DNA of 12,417 nucleotides. Source: Hyphomicrobiales bacterium. Lineage in GTDB: Bacteria; Pseudomonadota; Alphaproteobacteria; Rhizobiales; Aestuariivirgaceae. The stretch lies in assembly GCA_020029455.1 (NCBI GenBank), contig JAIBJH010000053.1, positions 1 through 12,417 on the forward strand, read 5' to 3'. Both the position numbers and the translations under genes were made by a program. Shown one piece after another: positions 6,943 to 12,417 of this stretch; within the stretch, counting starts at the first letter, position 1; the number at the start of each line of letters is the position of its first letter. The notes beneath the pieces were generated by a model. That model saw nothing but the letters and a program-made list of their open reading frames with translations, was not told the DNA's origin and did no database searches.

Positions 6943-8093
6943 CACCGCACGATCACGTCCAGAGGATACTTCGATACCGGCTGGGGCTTTCCTTCAGTGA
7001 GGATGTAGGTGCGTCCCAGACTATAGGCAGCGCCCGCATCCGAATTCATCAAGATCATGTGGGTAAAGAACACCATACCTGCCCCCAGCACCTGCGGATT
7101 TCCTGCATAGAACATGGGATAGTCCATCCAGCTTGGCGTGAATTTGGCGCCCAGCGAATAACCGCAGGCGTTGAGGCGATGTTCAGCCATGTCATGCCCA
7201 TCCATCACCTTGGCATGGGCCGCGAACACCTCGCCCGCTGTATGTCCTGGCCGTAGCTTGCTCTCGACAGCTTCCAGCGCCTCCTCGCAGGCCACGGCCA
7301 TGCGCTTATGCGTATCGGAGGGTTTGCCGATGATCAGTGTACGCATGAATGCCGCGTGATAGTGGCGATAGACTCCGGCAAATTCCAGCGTCAGCTGGTC
7401 ACGTCTTGAAAGTTTCCGCCGGCCCGCCTTGTAGCGACAGAGCAGCGCATCGCGCGCCGAGCCGATGATAAATTCATTGGCCGGATAGTCACCGCCGCCC
7501 GCAAAGATCGCCGCCTGTTGTGCGGCCAGCACGGCACCCTCGTCGGCTCCTGCTCTGGTGGCTTTGATCGCTGCCTTCAGCGCCGCATCGCCAAGCTCCC
7601 CGGCCTTCCGCACATATTTGAGTTCAGCTGGCGATTTCACCAAACGCAGCGTGTCGATGAGCTCTGTCGCTTCCAGCAGAATGCAGAAGCCGTCCAGCGT
7701 GGCATCGACTGCCTTACCGTTGAAATGCGTGAGCCCGTAGCTCTTCGTCTCGATGCCTAGCCGCTTTCCGCGCGCCCCCAGGTTCTCCAGCATATCCTTC
7801 AATTGCGCCGCGGGTTGCGCTCCTGCCGCATCGGTCCAGACGCGGATGTCTTCGATGATCGAAGTGTGTTGCGCCTGCCGCAGATCGGCGGAACGCGTGA
7901 GAAGTGCCATGCGCCCGTCCGTGCTTACATAAAGGCATTGGAAAAAGCAGAAGCCAAACGTGTCATAGCCCGTGAGCCAATACATGCTCTCCTGCTGGAA
8001 CAGCAACATGCCATCAAGGCCAAGGGCATCCATGGTTTTGCGCAGCCGCGCCATGCGCATGGCAAACTCATCACGGGAAAAATGCAGGGCCAT
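6942..8093 (-). CDS. M24-fold (Xaa-Pro peptidase/creatinase superfamily) protein lacking canonical metal ligands
   Basis: The 383-residue protein has the two-domain layout of aminopeptidase P and creatinase: an N-terminal domain (about 1-150, with FQQESMYWLTGYDTFGF) and a pita-bread domain (about 155-383). In active M24 peptidases five residues (D, D, H, E, E) bind two metals. By reading equivalent blocks, these appear here as E237 (LTLEFAG), A248 (RHYHAAFMRT), Y312 (CGYSLG), H345 (VFFTHMILM) and a non-acidic residue near 358 (AYSLGRTYIL). It is therefore more like the metal-free branch that includes creatinase and ectoine hydrolase-type enzymes, and may hydrolyse a small C-N substrate rather than peptides. 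Two histidines (H244, H246) lie where the second Asp block would be. The gene follows pgeF after 2 bp and overlaps the lipoprotein gene. The superfamily is sure; the reaction is not. Confidence 0.88.
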   Translation of the reverse strand: MALHFSRDEFAMRMARLRKTMDALGLDGMLLFQQESMYWLTGYDTFGFCFFQCLYVSTDGRMALLTRSADLRQAQHTSIIEDIRVWTDAAGAQPAAQLKDMLENLGARGKRLGIETKSYGLTHFNGKAVDATLDGFCILLEATELIDTLRLVKSPAELKYVRKAGELGDAALKAAIKATRAGADEGAVLAAQQAAIFAGGGDYPANEFIIGSARDALLCRYKAGRRKLSRRDQLTLEFAGVYRHYHAAFMRTLIIGKPSDTHKRMAVACEEALEAVESKLRPGHTAGEVFAAHAKVMDGHDMAEHRLNACGYSLGAKFTPSWMDYPMFYAGNPQVLGAGMVFFTHMILMNSDAGAAYSLGRTYILTEGKPQPVSKYPLDVIVR

Positions 8094-8095
8094 GA

Positions 8096-8857
8096 TTACA
8101 CCAATGCAATCGCCGACATGAGCCGGCCATAGTCCTTCTCGCCGCGATGAGTGGCGCGGCGGTAGCTGTAGAACTGCGCTTCGTCTGCATAAGTGTCGAG
8201 GCCCAGGTTGCGCGTCACGCCTACACCGGCCTGCTTCAGCCGCAACATCAAATATCCTGGCAAATCAAACATATGGTGGCCTTCCTTGAGAGATGGCTTG
8301 AAAAAGCGAGAGTGGTCAGCACTCTGCTTGAGGAAAGCTCGCGGAAATTCAGGCCCAACTTCGTAGGACTCCTGCCCGATGGTTGGCCCCAACACCGCCA
8401 CCATGCGCTCGCGCTTAGCGCCCAGCTTTTCCATCAAAGCAATTGTTGCGTCTGTGATGCCGATAAGTGCCCCTTTCCATCCTGCGTGGCAGGCCCCAAC
8501 CAGACCTGCCTCCACATCTGCAAACAGCACCGACCCGCAATCCGCCGTCAACACGCCGATGGCAAGGCCTTTGGTCCGCGACACCAGCCCATCGAGCTTT
8601 GGCCGCGCATCAATGGACCATGGTACTCTCACCTCAGTTGCCTCCGCGCTATGCACTTGATGCGCTGTCGCCACTTGCCCTTCTGCCACCCCAAGAGCAC
8701 GCGCCACCACGGCACGGTTCATCGCCACGAGTTCAGCATCATCACCCGACCCCAGCCCACAATTGAGCGAGGTGAATAGCCCGGTCGAATGGCCACCGGC
8801 CCGTGTGAAAAAGCCATGGGCAATGCCGGGAAGTTTGAGTTCGTCAGCTTCAATCAT
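8096..8857 (-). CDS. pgeF: Peptidoglycan editing factor PgeF (YfiH/laccase-domain family)
   Basis: A 253-residue member of the Cu-oxidase_4/DUF152 family, once called polyphenol oxidase. In E. coli the homologue YfiH (PgeF) prevents or removes wrong residues in UDP-MurNAc peptides, acting in the cytoplasm. Metal-site residues are present: the HQVHS block (H66, H69), C107 in TADCGSVLFAD, and H124 in the CHAGWKG signature (123-129). These match the His-Cys-His site of the family. Other family marks are the N-terminal HGFFTRAGG, LGPTIGQESYEVG in the middle and the C-terminal SYRRAT. Length is normal. The ATG overlaps the methyltransferase stop by 4 bp (8854-8857), so translation is probably coupled. 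Adjacent lgt and lipoprotein genes fit an envelope role. Confidence 0.94.
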   Translation of the reverse strand: MIEADELKLPGIAHGFFTRAGGHSTGLFTSLNCGLGSGDDAELVAMNRAVVARALGVAEGQVATAHQVHSAEATEVRVPWSIDARPKLDGLVSRTKGLAIGVLTADCGSVLFADVEAGLVGACHAGWKGALIGITDATIALMEKLGAKRERMVAVLGPTIGQESYEVGPEFPRAFLKQSADHSRFFKPSLKEGHHMFDLPGYLMLRLKQAGVGVTRNLGLDTYADEAQFYSYRRATHRGEKDYGRLMSAIALV

Positions 8858-9903
8858 CTCGCACCAAATGGATAAGGCAGCTCAATGTTCCTGCTTGCCG
8901 CTGCCACAACCTTGAAAAGCTGGCCCATCTGGGAAGGATGTGCAAGCCGTGTCGAGGCGGCAACAAGATTCTGCTCAGCTTCGCCTGAAACAGTCCGCCG
9001 CAGCACAGCGGTTCGTTGCTCAATCCCCATCGCATTCAGAAACTCGCCCTGTGTCATGAGCGCGGTTTTCTTGAGACCACCCTTCGCCAGTCCGCGCGCC
9101 AGGCTTTCAAAATCAACATGGGCTGTAAGATCTGCCTTACCCGGAAAATCCGTGATGGCGCATGGCTTGTGCGCCTTCAATGCTTGCAACGTATCGCCGA
9201 AAGCACTGTGCCCATGGCCATAGTCGATGATGAGCGCCAATCCCTTCACCTTCGCCAGATGATCGGCAAGCGCCGTGGTAAAGGCCTCGCGGATGGAATG
9301 ATCTTCCCAAACACCTTCGCCGCGCGCTGAGAGCGGAAAGGCCGATGGTAATTTTACTATCTTCAGACCCTCGCCTTCGGCGACTATCCGCCTCTCAAAA
9401 AGCTGCCCCGCTTCACGCTCGAACTGCCGGATCGGCAATGCATCAAGGAATTCATTGGCAATGATGATGGAGGGCAGTGCCGGCAGCGAGGCTATATTGT
9501 CATGCCATATGGCATCCGGAACCCGCGTAGCCTGCGCCTCGCGCAGCACAGGGCTCATCTCGACAAAATGGACCTGAGCTGCCTTTACGGCCTCTTGCGA
9601 CTTTCTCAGCACACGCAGAGTATCTGCCATCAGCGTGCCGCGCCCCGGCCCCAACTCAACCAGTGCAAATTTCCGTGGGGCTCCCAGGGCCGCAAATCCC
9701 TGCGCCACCCACACGCCAACAAGTTCACCGAACACTTGGGAGATTTCGGGCGCCGTCGTGAAATCTCCCGAAGCGCCAAAGGGATCGCGCGTCATGTAAT
9801 AGCCATGCCGTGGATGGCTGAGGCACAGCGTCATATAGCGGTCGAGCGCCATAGGCCCATCCTCCGCGATCATGTCCGCAATGATGCGGGCAAGCCCTGT
9901 CAT
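8854..9903 (-). CDS. Class I SAM-dependent methyltransferase, MidA/NDUFAF7 family
   Basis: A 349-residue protein of the Methyltransf_28 (PF02636) family. Seen here are the N-terminal block MALDRYMTLCLSHPRHGYY (residues 18-36), GDFTTAPEISQVFGE (46-60), the SAM-binding loop ELGPGRGT (83-90), the post-I acidic strand HFVEMSP, the NEFLDALP motif and LIIDYGHG. In mitochondria NDUFAF7/MidA methylates an arginine of the NDUFS2 subunit of complex I; the bacterial role is less clear and may be the same modification of NuoD. No complex I gene is in the window. Both ends overlap neighbours by 4 bp (with lgt at 9900-9903, with pgeF at 8854-8857), placing it firmly inside the lgt operon. All expected motifs are intact and length is normal for the family. 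Confidence 0.93.
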   Translation of the reverse strand: MTGLARIIADMIAEDGPMALDRYMTLCLSHPRHGYYMTRDPFGASGDFTTAPEISQVFGELVGVWVAQGFAALGAPRKFALVELGPGRGTLMADTLRVLRKSQEAVKAAQVHFVEMSPVLREAQATRVPDAIWHDNIASLPALPSIIIANEFLDALPIRQFEREAGQLFERRIVAEGEGLKIVKLPSAFPLSARGEGVWEDHSIREAFTTALADHLAKVKGLALIIDYGHGHSAFGDTLQALKAHKPCAITDFPGKADLTAHVDFESLARGLAKGGLKKTALMTQGEFLNAMGIEQRTAVLRRTVSGEAEQNLVAASTRLAHPSQMGQLFKVVAAASRNIELPYPFGAR

Positions 9904-10709
9904 CCCGTATGCCGCGACCGCGCCAACAGCCAGATGCCGACAGCCACCAGCGGCGCTGAGTAGATCATGCCCACGGTCAAGTAGCCGGCGATATAGCCGA
10001 TGAAGGCGTCCGGCTCACGGAAGAATTCAACGAAGATACGGAACAAACCATAACCCAGCGCAAAAACGCCCGCTGCGCGGCCCGGATATTTCAGCGCGCC
10101 GTAGTGATGTGTGGCGATCCGCACCGCCAGAAACAGCACGAAACCCTCCAGCAGCGCCTCGTAGAGCTGGCTAGGATGGCGCGCAAAAGTTTCACCCGGA
10201 AACACCACCCCCCAAGGCACATCAGTCGGCCTGCCATGAAGTTCTGCGTTCACGAAATTGGCAATGCGCGCAAGCCCAAGCCCCACCGGCACTGTCGCGG
10301 CACCGAGGTCCAGCATCTTGTCCAATGTCTGGCTGTGCCTCCTGCCGAAGAAATAGCTGGCCGCGACCACGCCCAGGAACCCGCCATGGAAGGACATGCC
10401 GCCCTCCCATGTGCGGAAGATCGCGACAGGATCGGCCAGATAGTCGAGCGGCTTATAGAACAGCACATAGCCGAGCCGCCCTCCTAGTATGACGCCCAAA
10501 AGGAACCACAGGAAAGATTCATCCACCTGCTGCGGTGTAAGTGTCGGCGCGTTCGCCCCCCAAAGCCGCGGTGTCGAGACGAGGCGCTTCATGTACCATA
10601 GGGCAAAAAGCAGCCCCGTCACATAGGACAGCGCATACCAGCGGAAATCGAAGGGCCCGATGGCGAAGGCCACCGGATCGATATTGGGAAACTGGATCGC
10701 CGCAAGCAT
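9900..10709 (-). CDS. lgt: Prolipoprotein diacylglyceryl transferase
   Basis: A 269-residue polytopic inner-membrane enzyme that moves diacylglycerol from phosphatidylglycerol to the lipobox cysteine of prolipoproteins, the first step of lipoprotein maturation. Family marks are FPNIDPVAFAIGPFDFRWYA at the start (Y25), GGRLGYVLFY (76-85), the SFHGGFLG block with H108, the signature LARIANFVNAELHGRPTD (146-163) with R148, N151 and E155, ARHPSQLYEA (176-185), and the C-terminal FRIFVEFFREPD (223-234). Seven membrane segments are expected and the hydrophobic stretches fit. The start agrees with homologues. There is no Shine-Dalgarno sequence; a promoter-like element ends 7 bases before the ATG, so the message may be leaderless. 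It is the first gene of the five-gene operon, divergent from ubiK. Confidence 0.97.
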   Translation of the reverse strand: MLAAIQFPNIDPVAFAIGPFDFRWYALSYVTGLLFALWYMKRLVSTPRLWGANAPTLTPQQVDESFLWFLLGVILGGRLGYVLFYKPLDYLADPVAIFRTWEGGMSFHGGFLGVVAASYFFGRRHSQTLDKMLDLGAATVPVGLGLARIANFVNAELHGRPTDVPWGVVFPGETFARHPSQLYEALLEGFVLFLAVRIATHHYGALKYPGRAAGVFALGYGLFRIFVEFFREPDAFIGYIAGYLTVGMIYSAPLVAVGIWLLARSRHTG

Positions 10710-10716
10710 GGAATGA

Positions 10717-10744
10717 GTTATGCCAGCACGGTGGATTCGGTCAA
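10717..10744 (-). promoter_or_regulatory. lgt: Promoter-like sequence for the lgt operon, implying a leaderless mRNA
   Basis: On the minus strand TTGACC (10744-10739, 5 of 6) and CATAAC (10722-10717, 4 of 6) are 16 bases apart. The -10 ends 7 bases before the lgt ATG (10709), so transcription should begin within about one base of the start codon. A GANTC site (GATTC on the plus strand, 10734-10738) lies in the spacer next to the -35. Confidence 0.5.
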
Positions 10745-10837
10745 ACCTTTGCCGGAAACTCCTTCACCATGCGGCCCCATAGCCCTTGTATTGCGAGGTG
10801 CAAATCCATAGCTACAGCCGGAATTGAGGACCTGCCC

Positions 10838-11098
10838 ATGAACACCACCTCTTCCAAATTCTTTGACGAACTTGCCAAGCTGATGACCAATGCGGCAGGT
10901 GCCGCCCAGGGCGTACGCAAGGAACTCGATAGCCTTGTCCAGTCTCAGGTCGAGCGGGTGCTCAACAATCTCAATGTGGTGAAGCGCGAGGAATTCGACG
11001 TGGTGCGTGACATGGCCGAAAAGGCCCGCGCTGAGAATGAGCGGCTGGAAAAGCGCATCTCCGAGTTGGAGACCCGCCTTCCGACTCGCGCCGATTGA
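10838..11098 (+). CDS. ubiK: Ubiquinone biosynthesis accessory factor UbiK (BMFP/YqiC family)
   Basis: An 86-residue protein with an N-terminal amphipathic region (FFDELAKLMTNAAGAAQGV, residues 8-26), a helix around QSQVERVLNNLNVVKREEF, and a C-terminal coiled coil (about 50-82, with AENERLEKRISELETRL). This is the layout of UbiK, which forms a heterocomplex with UbiJ and helps the aerobic ubiquinone-synthesis enzymes or delivers lipid intermediates; the family is also called membrane fusogenic protein BMFP. I chose the ATG at 10838 because GAGGA lies about 8 bases upstream and the family starts just before the FFDELAKL block. The open frame runs further upstream only because it is the antisense of lgt. 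The gene is divergent from lgt, 128 bp away. A weak TTGTAT-N17-TAGCTA upstream could be its promoter. Confidence 0.9.
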   Translation: MNTTSSKFFDELAKLMTNAAGAAQGVRKELDSLVQSQVERVLNNLNVVKREEFDVVRDMAEKARAENERLEKRISELETRLPTRAD

Positions 11099-11100
11099 GA

Positions 11101-11129
11101 ACGCAACGCGGGACTCGGATAGGTTGCGT
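11101..11129 (+). repeat. Inverted repeat right after the ubiK stop, possible terminator stem
   Basis: ACGCAAC (11101-11107) and GTTGCGT (11123-11129) are exact reverse complements with a 15-base centre. The element starts two bases after the ubiK stop. No T-run follows (the next bases are AAAAC), so it is not a standard Rho-independent terminator; it could stabilise the ubiK 3' end. Confidence 0.4.
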
Positions 11130-11134
11130 AAAAC

Positions 11135-11230
11135 ATGAGTATTCCACAGCTTTTTGGTGTGGAGGACTCAATCCAAGCATTGCGGCGCAGATTCGACCCG
11201 TGCAACTCTGCCTTTGCCCAGCGGCGGTGA
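11135..11230 (+). CDS. Possible 31-codon small ORF upstream of the YbjN-domain gene
   Basis: An ATG at 11135 opens a 31-codon frame starting MSIPQLFGVED and ending in a TGA at 11228-11230, 23 bp before the ybjN-like ATG. It lies entirely in the gap between ubiK and that gene, and its first third encodes the hairpin at 11137-11169. The ribosome site is weak (an AGG about 11 bases upstream). It could be a leader peptide, or chance. I do not recognise the peptide. Confidence 0.2.
   Translation: MSIPQLFGVEDSIQALRRRFDPCNSAFAQRR
11137..11169 (+). repeat. Strong hairpin in the ubiK-ybjN intergenic region
   Basis: GAGT plus TCCACA on the left (11137-11148) pair with TGTGGA plus ACTC on the right (11158-11169). 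This gives ten Watson-Crick pairs, with one G-U pair and one mismatch in the middle, around a 9-base loop holding five T residues. It is not followed by a T-run, so it is more likely a leader structure or protein site than an intrinsic terminator. The right arm contains a GANTC site. Confidence 0.5.
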
Positions 11231-11253
11231 TTCGTCCGTTGGCGGAGGAAATT

Positions 11254-11754
11254 ATGGCAAGTGTTGCCGCCCGCTACCTGGAATTTGCCAACCCGCTCGA
11301 CCGGGTTGAAATGCTTGCCGAACAGCGCCACTGGCCCCTCGACCGCATGAGCGAGCACGAAGCCGTCATGACCGTGAACGGCGGCTGGTGCAATCTTGAT
11401 CTCTCGCTGGCCTGGCGCGACGAACTGGAAATGTTGCAGTCCACTTGCAGCTTTGACCTTCGCGTGCCCGAAACTCGGCAAACCGAAGTGATGCGCCTCG
11501 TCTGCTTTATCAATGCCAGGCTTGTGCAGGGCCACTTTGATTTCTGGCCGAAGGAGGGAACGGTTCTGTTCCGGGAGTCGCTCTCGCTTGCTGGCGCTGC
11601 CGAAGCCAATGAGTGCCAGTGCGATGCACTGATCCGTGCCGGGCTGGAGAATTGCCAGCGCTATTACCCTGCCATCCAGCTTGTAATCTGGGCCGGGCAG
11701 ACCGCAGAAAAAGCCCTCGACAACGCCCTTCTGGAAACTGCCGGCGAGGCTTGA
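11254..11754 (+). CDS. YbjN domain-containing protein
   Basis: A 166-residue soluble protein with the YbjN fold, which resembles type III secretion chaperones. Recognised segments are NPLDRVEMLAEQRHWPLDR (residues 13-31), the GGWCNLDLSLAWRDELEMLQ strands (43-62), CSFDLRVP (65-72), LVCFINARLVQGHFDFW (82-98) and the C-terminal YPAIQLVIWAG with ALLETAGEA. In E. coli YbjN influences motility, biofilm and stress survival, but the molecular function is unknown and the alphaproteobacterial group is uncharacterised. The start is set by a good GGAGGAA site a few bases before the ATG at 11254. A TTG that would extend the frame to the ubiK stop (11095) gives an unlikely 53-residue extension. It is followed after 93 bp by proC; the ubiK, YbjN gene, proC order is one I recognise from Rhizobiales. 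Confidence 0.85.
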   Translation: MASVAARYLEFANPLDRVEMLAEQRHWPLDRMSEHEAVMTVNGGWCNLDLSLAWRDELEMLQSTCSFDLRVPETRQTEVMRLVCFINARLVQGHFDFWPKEGTVLFRESLSLAGAAEANECQCDALIRAGLENCQRYYPAIQLVIWAGQTAEKALDNALLETAGEA

Positions 11755-11772
11755 GCAAAACCCGGCACCACC

Positions 11773-11790
11773 CCTCTCCTCTGGAGAAGG
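11773..11790 (+). repeat. Short imperfect hairpin between the YbjN gene and proC
   Basis: CCTCTCC and GGAGAAGG face each other around a 3-base loop, giving about 7 pairs with one bulge. No T-run follows. It resembles a worn copy of the CTCTCC...GGAGAG palindromes common between rhizobial genes. It could be a weak 3'-end structure for the YbjN gene. Confidence 0.28.
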
Positions 11791-11847
11791 ATGGAAGGAC
11801 GGCTCTCCGGATTGCCCTCGCACAACAATTCAAGCTAAGCAGCCGCC

Positions 11848-12417
11848 ATGACAATCCAACTCAAAGGAAGCCTTGTCCTCGTCGGAGCGGGCAAGATGGG
11901 CGGCGCCATGCTGGAAGGCTGGCTCAAGGCGGGCGTGCCCGCGCGCCAGATCGTGGCGCTGGACCCTAAACCGCCTACAGAAGTGCAAGCCCTTATCGAC
12001 AAAACCGGTATCCGTCACAATCCCGACATCGCTTCCATCACAGATGCCGAAGTCGTGCTGGTGGCGGTGAAACCTCAGGTCATGGACGACGTGCTTGCGG
12101 GCCTCACATCCCTCGCAAAAAGCAAACCATTGGTGCTCTCGGTCGTTGCCGGAAAAACCATTGCGCGGCTCGCTCATTTCTTCGGGAACAATGCTGCCAT
12201 CATCCGCACCATTCCCAATACGCCCGCTGCCATCGGCCGTGGCATCACCGCCATGGCATCGAATACCAATGTCTCTCCCGCGCAGGAAACTCTTGCAGAA
12301 CAGCTGCTCTCCTCCATCGGCGAAGTGGTGCGCGTGCCCGCCGAGGAACAGATCGACTGGGTAACGGCAGTTTCCGGTTCCGGCCCGGCTTACGTCTTCT
12401 GGCTCACTGAGTGCCTG
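11848..12417 (+). CDS. proC: Pyrroline-5-carboxylate reductase (N-terminal 190 codons; cut by the right edge)
   Basis: ProC reduces 1-pyrroline-5-carboxylate to proline with NAD(P)H in the cytoplasm, the last step of proline synthesis. The visible 190 residues read through the right edge with no stop. They show the Rossmann dinucleotide loop LVGAGKMGGAM (11-21), the VVLVAVKPQ strand, SVVAGKTIARL, the IRTIPNTPAAIGRGITAM block typical of ProC, and VTAVSGSGPAYVFWLTECL at the edge, the start of the dimer/substrate domain signature. About 80 residues are probably missing, since ProC is usually about 270 long. The ATG at 11848 agrees with family starts, but no good ribosome site precedes it. It may be co-transcribed with the YbjN gene. 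Confidence 0.95.
   Translation, partial: MTIQLKGSLVLVGAGKMGGAMLEGWLKAGVPARQIVALDPKPPTEVQALIDKTGIRHNPDIASITDAEVVLVAVKPQVMDDVLAGLTSLAKSKPLVLSVVAGKTIARLAHFFGNNAAIIRTIPNTPAAIGRGITAMASNTNVSPAQETLAEQLLSSIGEVVRVPAEEQIDWVTAVSGSGPAYVFWLTECL

Noticed and set aside
10541..10837. N-terminal extension of the ubiK frame
   Set aside because: It is antisense to lgt. The family length of about 86 residues and the GAGGA site set the start at 10838.
11140..11148. DnaA-box-like TATTCCACA, suggesting a replication origin
   Set aside because: It is a single 7-of-9 match with no cluster of boxes, no AT-rich unwinding region, and none of the genes usually beside an alphaproteobacterial origin.
11095..11253. TTG start at 11095 extending the YbjN-domain protein by 53 residues
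   Set aside because: A strong GGAGGAA site precedes the ATG at 11254, homologues start there, and the extension looks like translated spacer.
10945..11823. 292-codon open frame on the minus strand across ubiK and the YbjN gene
   Set aside because: It is antisense to two well-supported genes with good ribosome sites. Its translation has no recognisable domain and it spans their intergenic gap.
1..12417. Defence system, CRISPR array, IS element, prophage, toxin-antitoxin pair, tRNA or rRNA
   Set aside because: I looked for direct-repeat arrays, terminal inverted repeats, transposase or integrase motifs and tRNA-like arms on both strands and found none.

Overview
The window looks like ordinary chromosome from an alphaproteobacterium, most likely of the Rhizobiales/Hyphomicrobiales. 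This rests on the gene neighbourhoods (lgt, a MidA-type methyltransferase, pgeF, an M24 peptidase-like gene and a lipoprotein in one run; ubiK, a YbjN-domain gene and proC in another; prs nearby), the moderately high GC, and several GANTC sites of the kind methylated by CcrM. I see no insertion sequence, prophage, CRISPR array, tRNA, rRNA or toxin-antitoxin pair. The species cannot be named from the sequence.

Positions 1-5762 are all on the minus strand. Read in transcription order: prs (PRPP synthetase), uup (ABC-F ATPase), a two-gene ABC-2 exporter resembling E. coli YadG/YadH, a secreted DUF4424 protein with its own promoter-like sequence, and a GNAT acetyltransferase cut by the window edge. 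Spacing is tight (7, 42, -4, 53 and 7 bp), so the first four probably form one operon and the last two a second unit.

Positions 5763-5989 are a regulatory stretch between divergent prs and a small secreted four-cysteine protein gene (5990-6292, plus strand). It holds overlapping inverted repeats that cannot form at the same time, and a minus-strand terminator-like hairpin.

Positions 6301-10709 are a tightly packed minus-strand operon: lgt, MidA/NDUFAF7-type methyltransferase, pgeF, M24-fold hydrolase, lipoprotein. Junctions are 1-4 bp overlaps or a 2-bp gap, so translation is probably coupled. Lgt lipidates prolipoproteins such as the one at the operon end, and PgeF keeps peptidoglycan stem peptides correct, so envelope building is the common theme. 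The M24-fold protein appears to lack every canonical metal ligand.

Positions 10838-12417 are on the plus strand, divergent from lgt: ubiK, a YbjN-domain gene and proC (cut by the right edge). The 155 bp between ubiK and the YbjN gene is the most structured non-coding stretch in the window, with two inverted repeats, a possible 31-codon ORF and a strong local cluster of GANTC sites. No undescribed multi-gene system is evident. The items worth checking are the regulatory sequences, the predicted leaderless lgt transcript and the atypical M24 protein.
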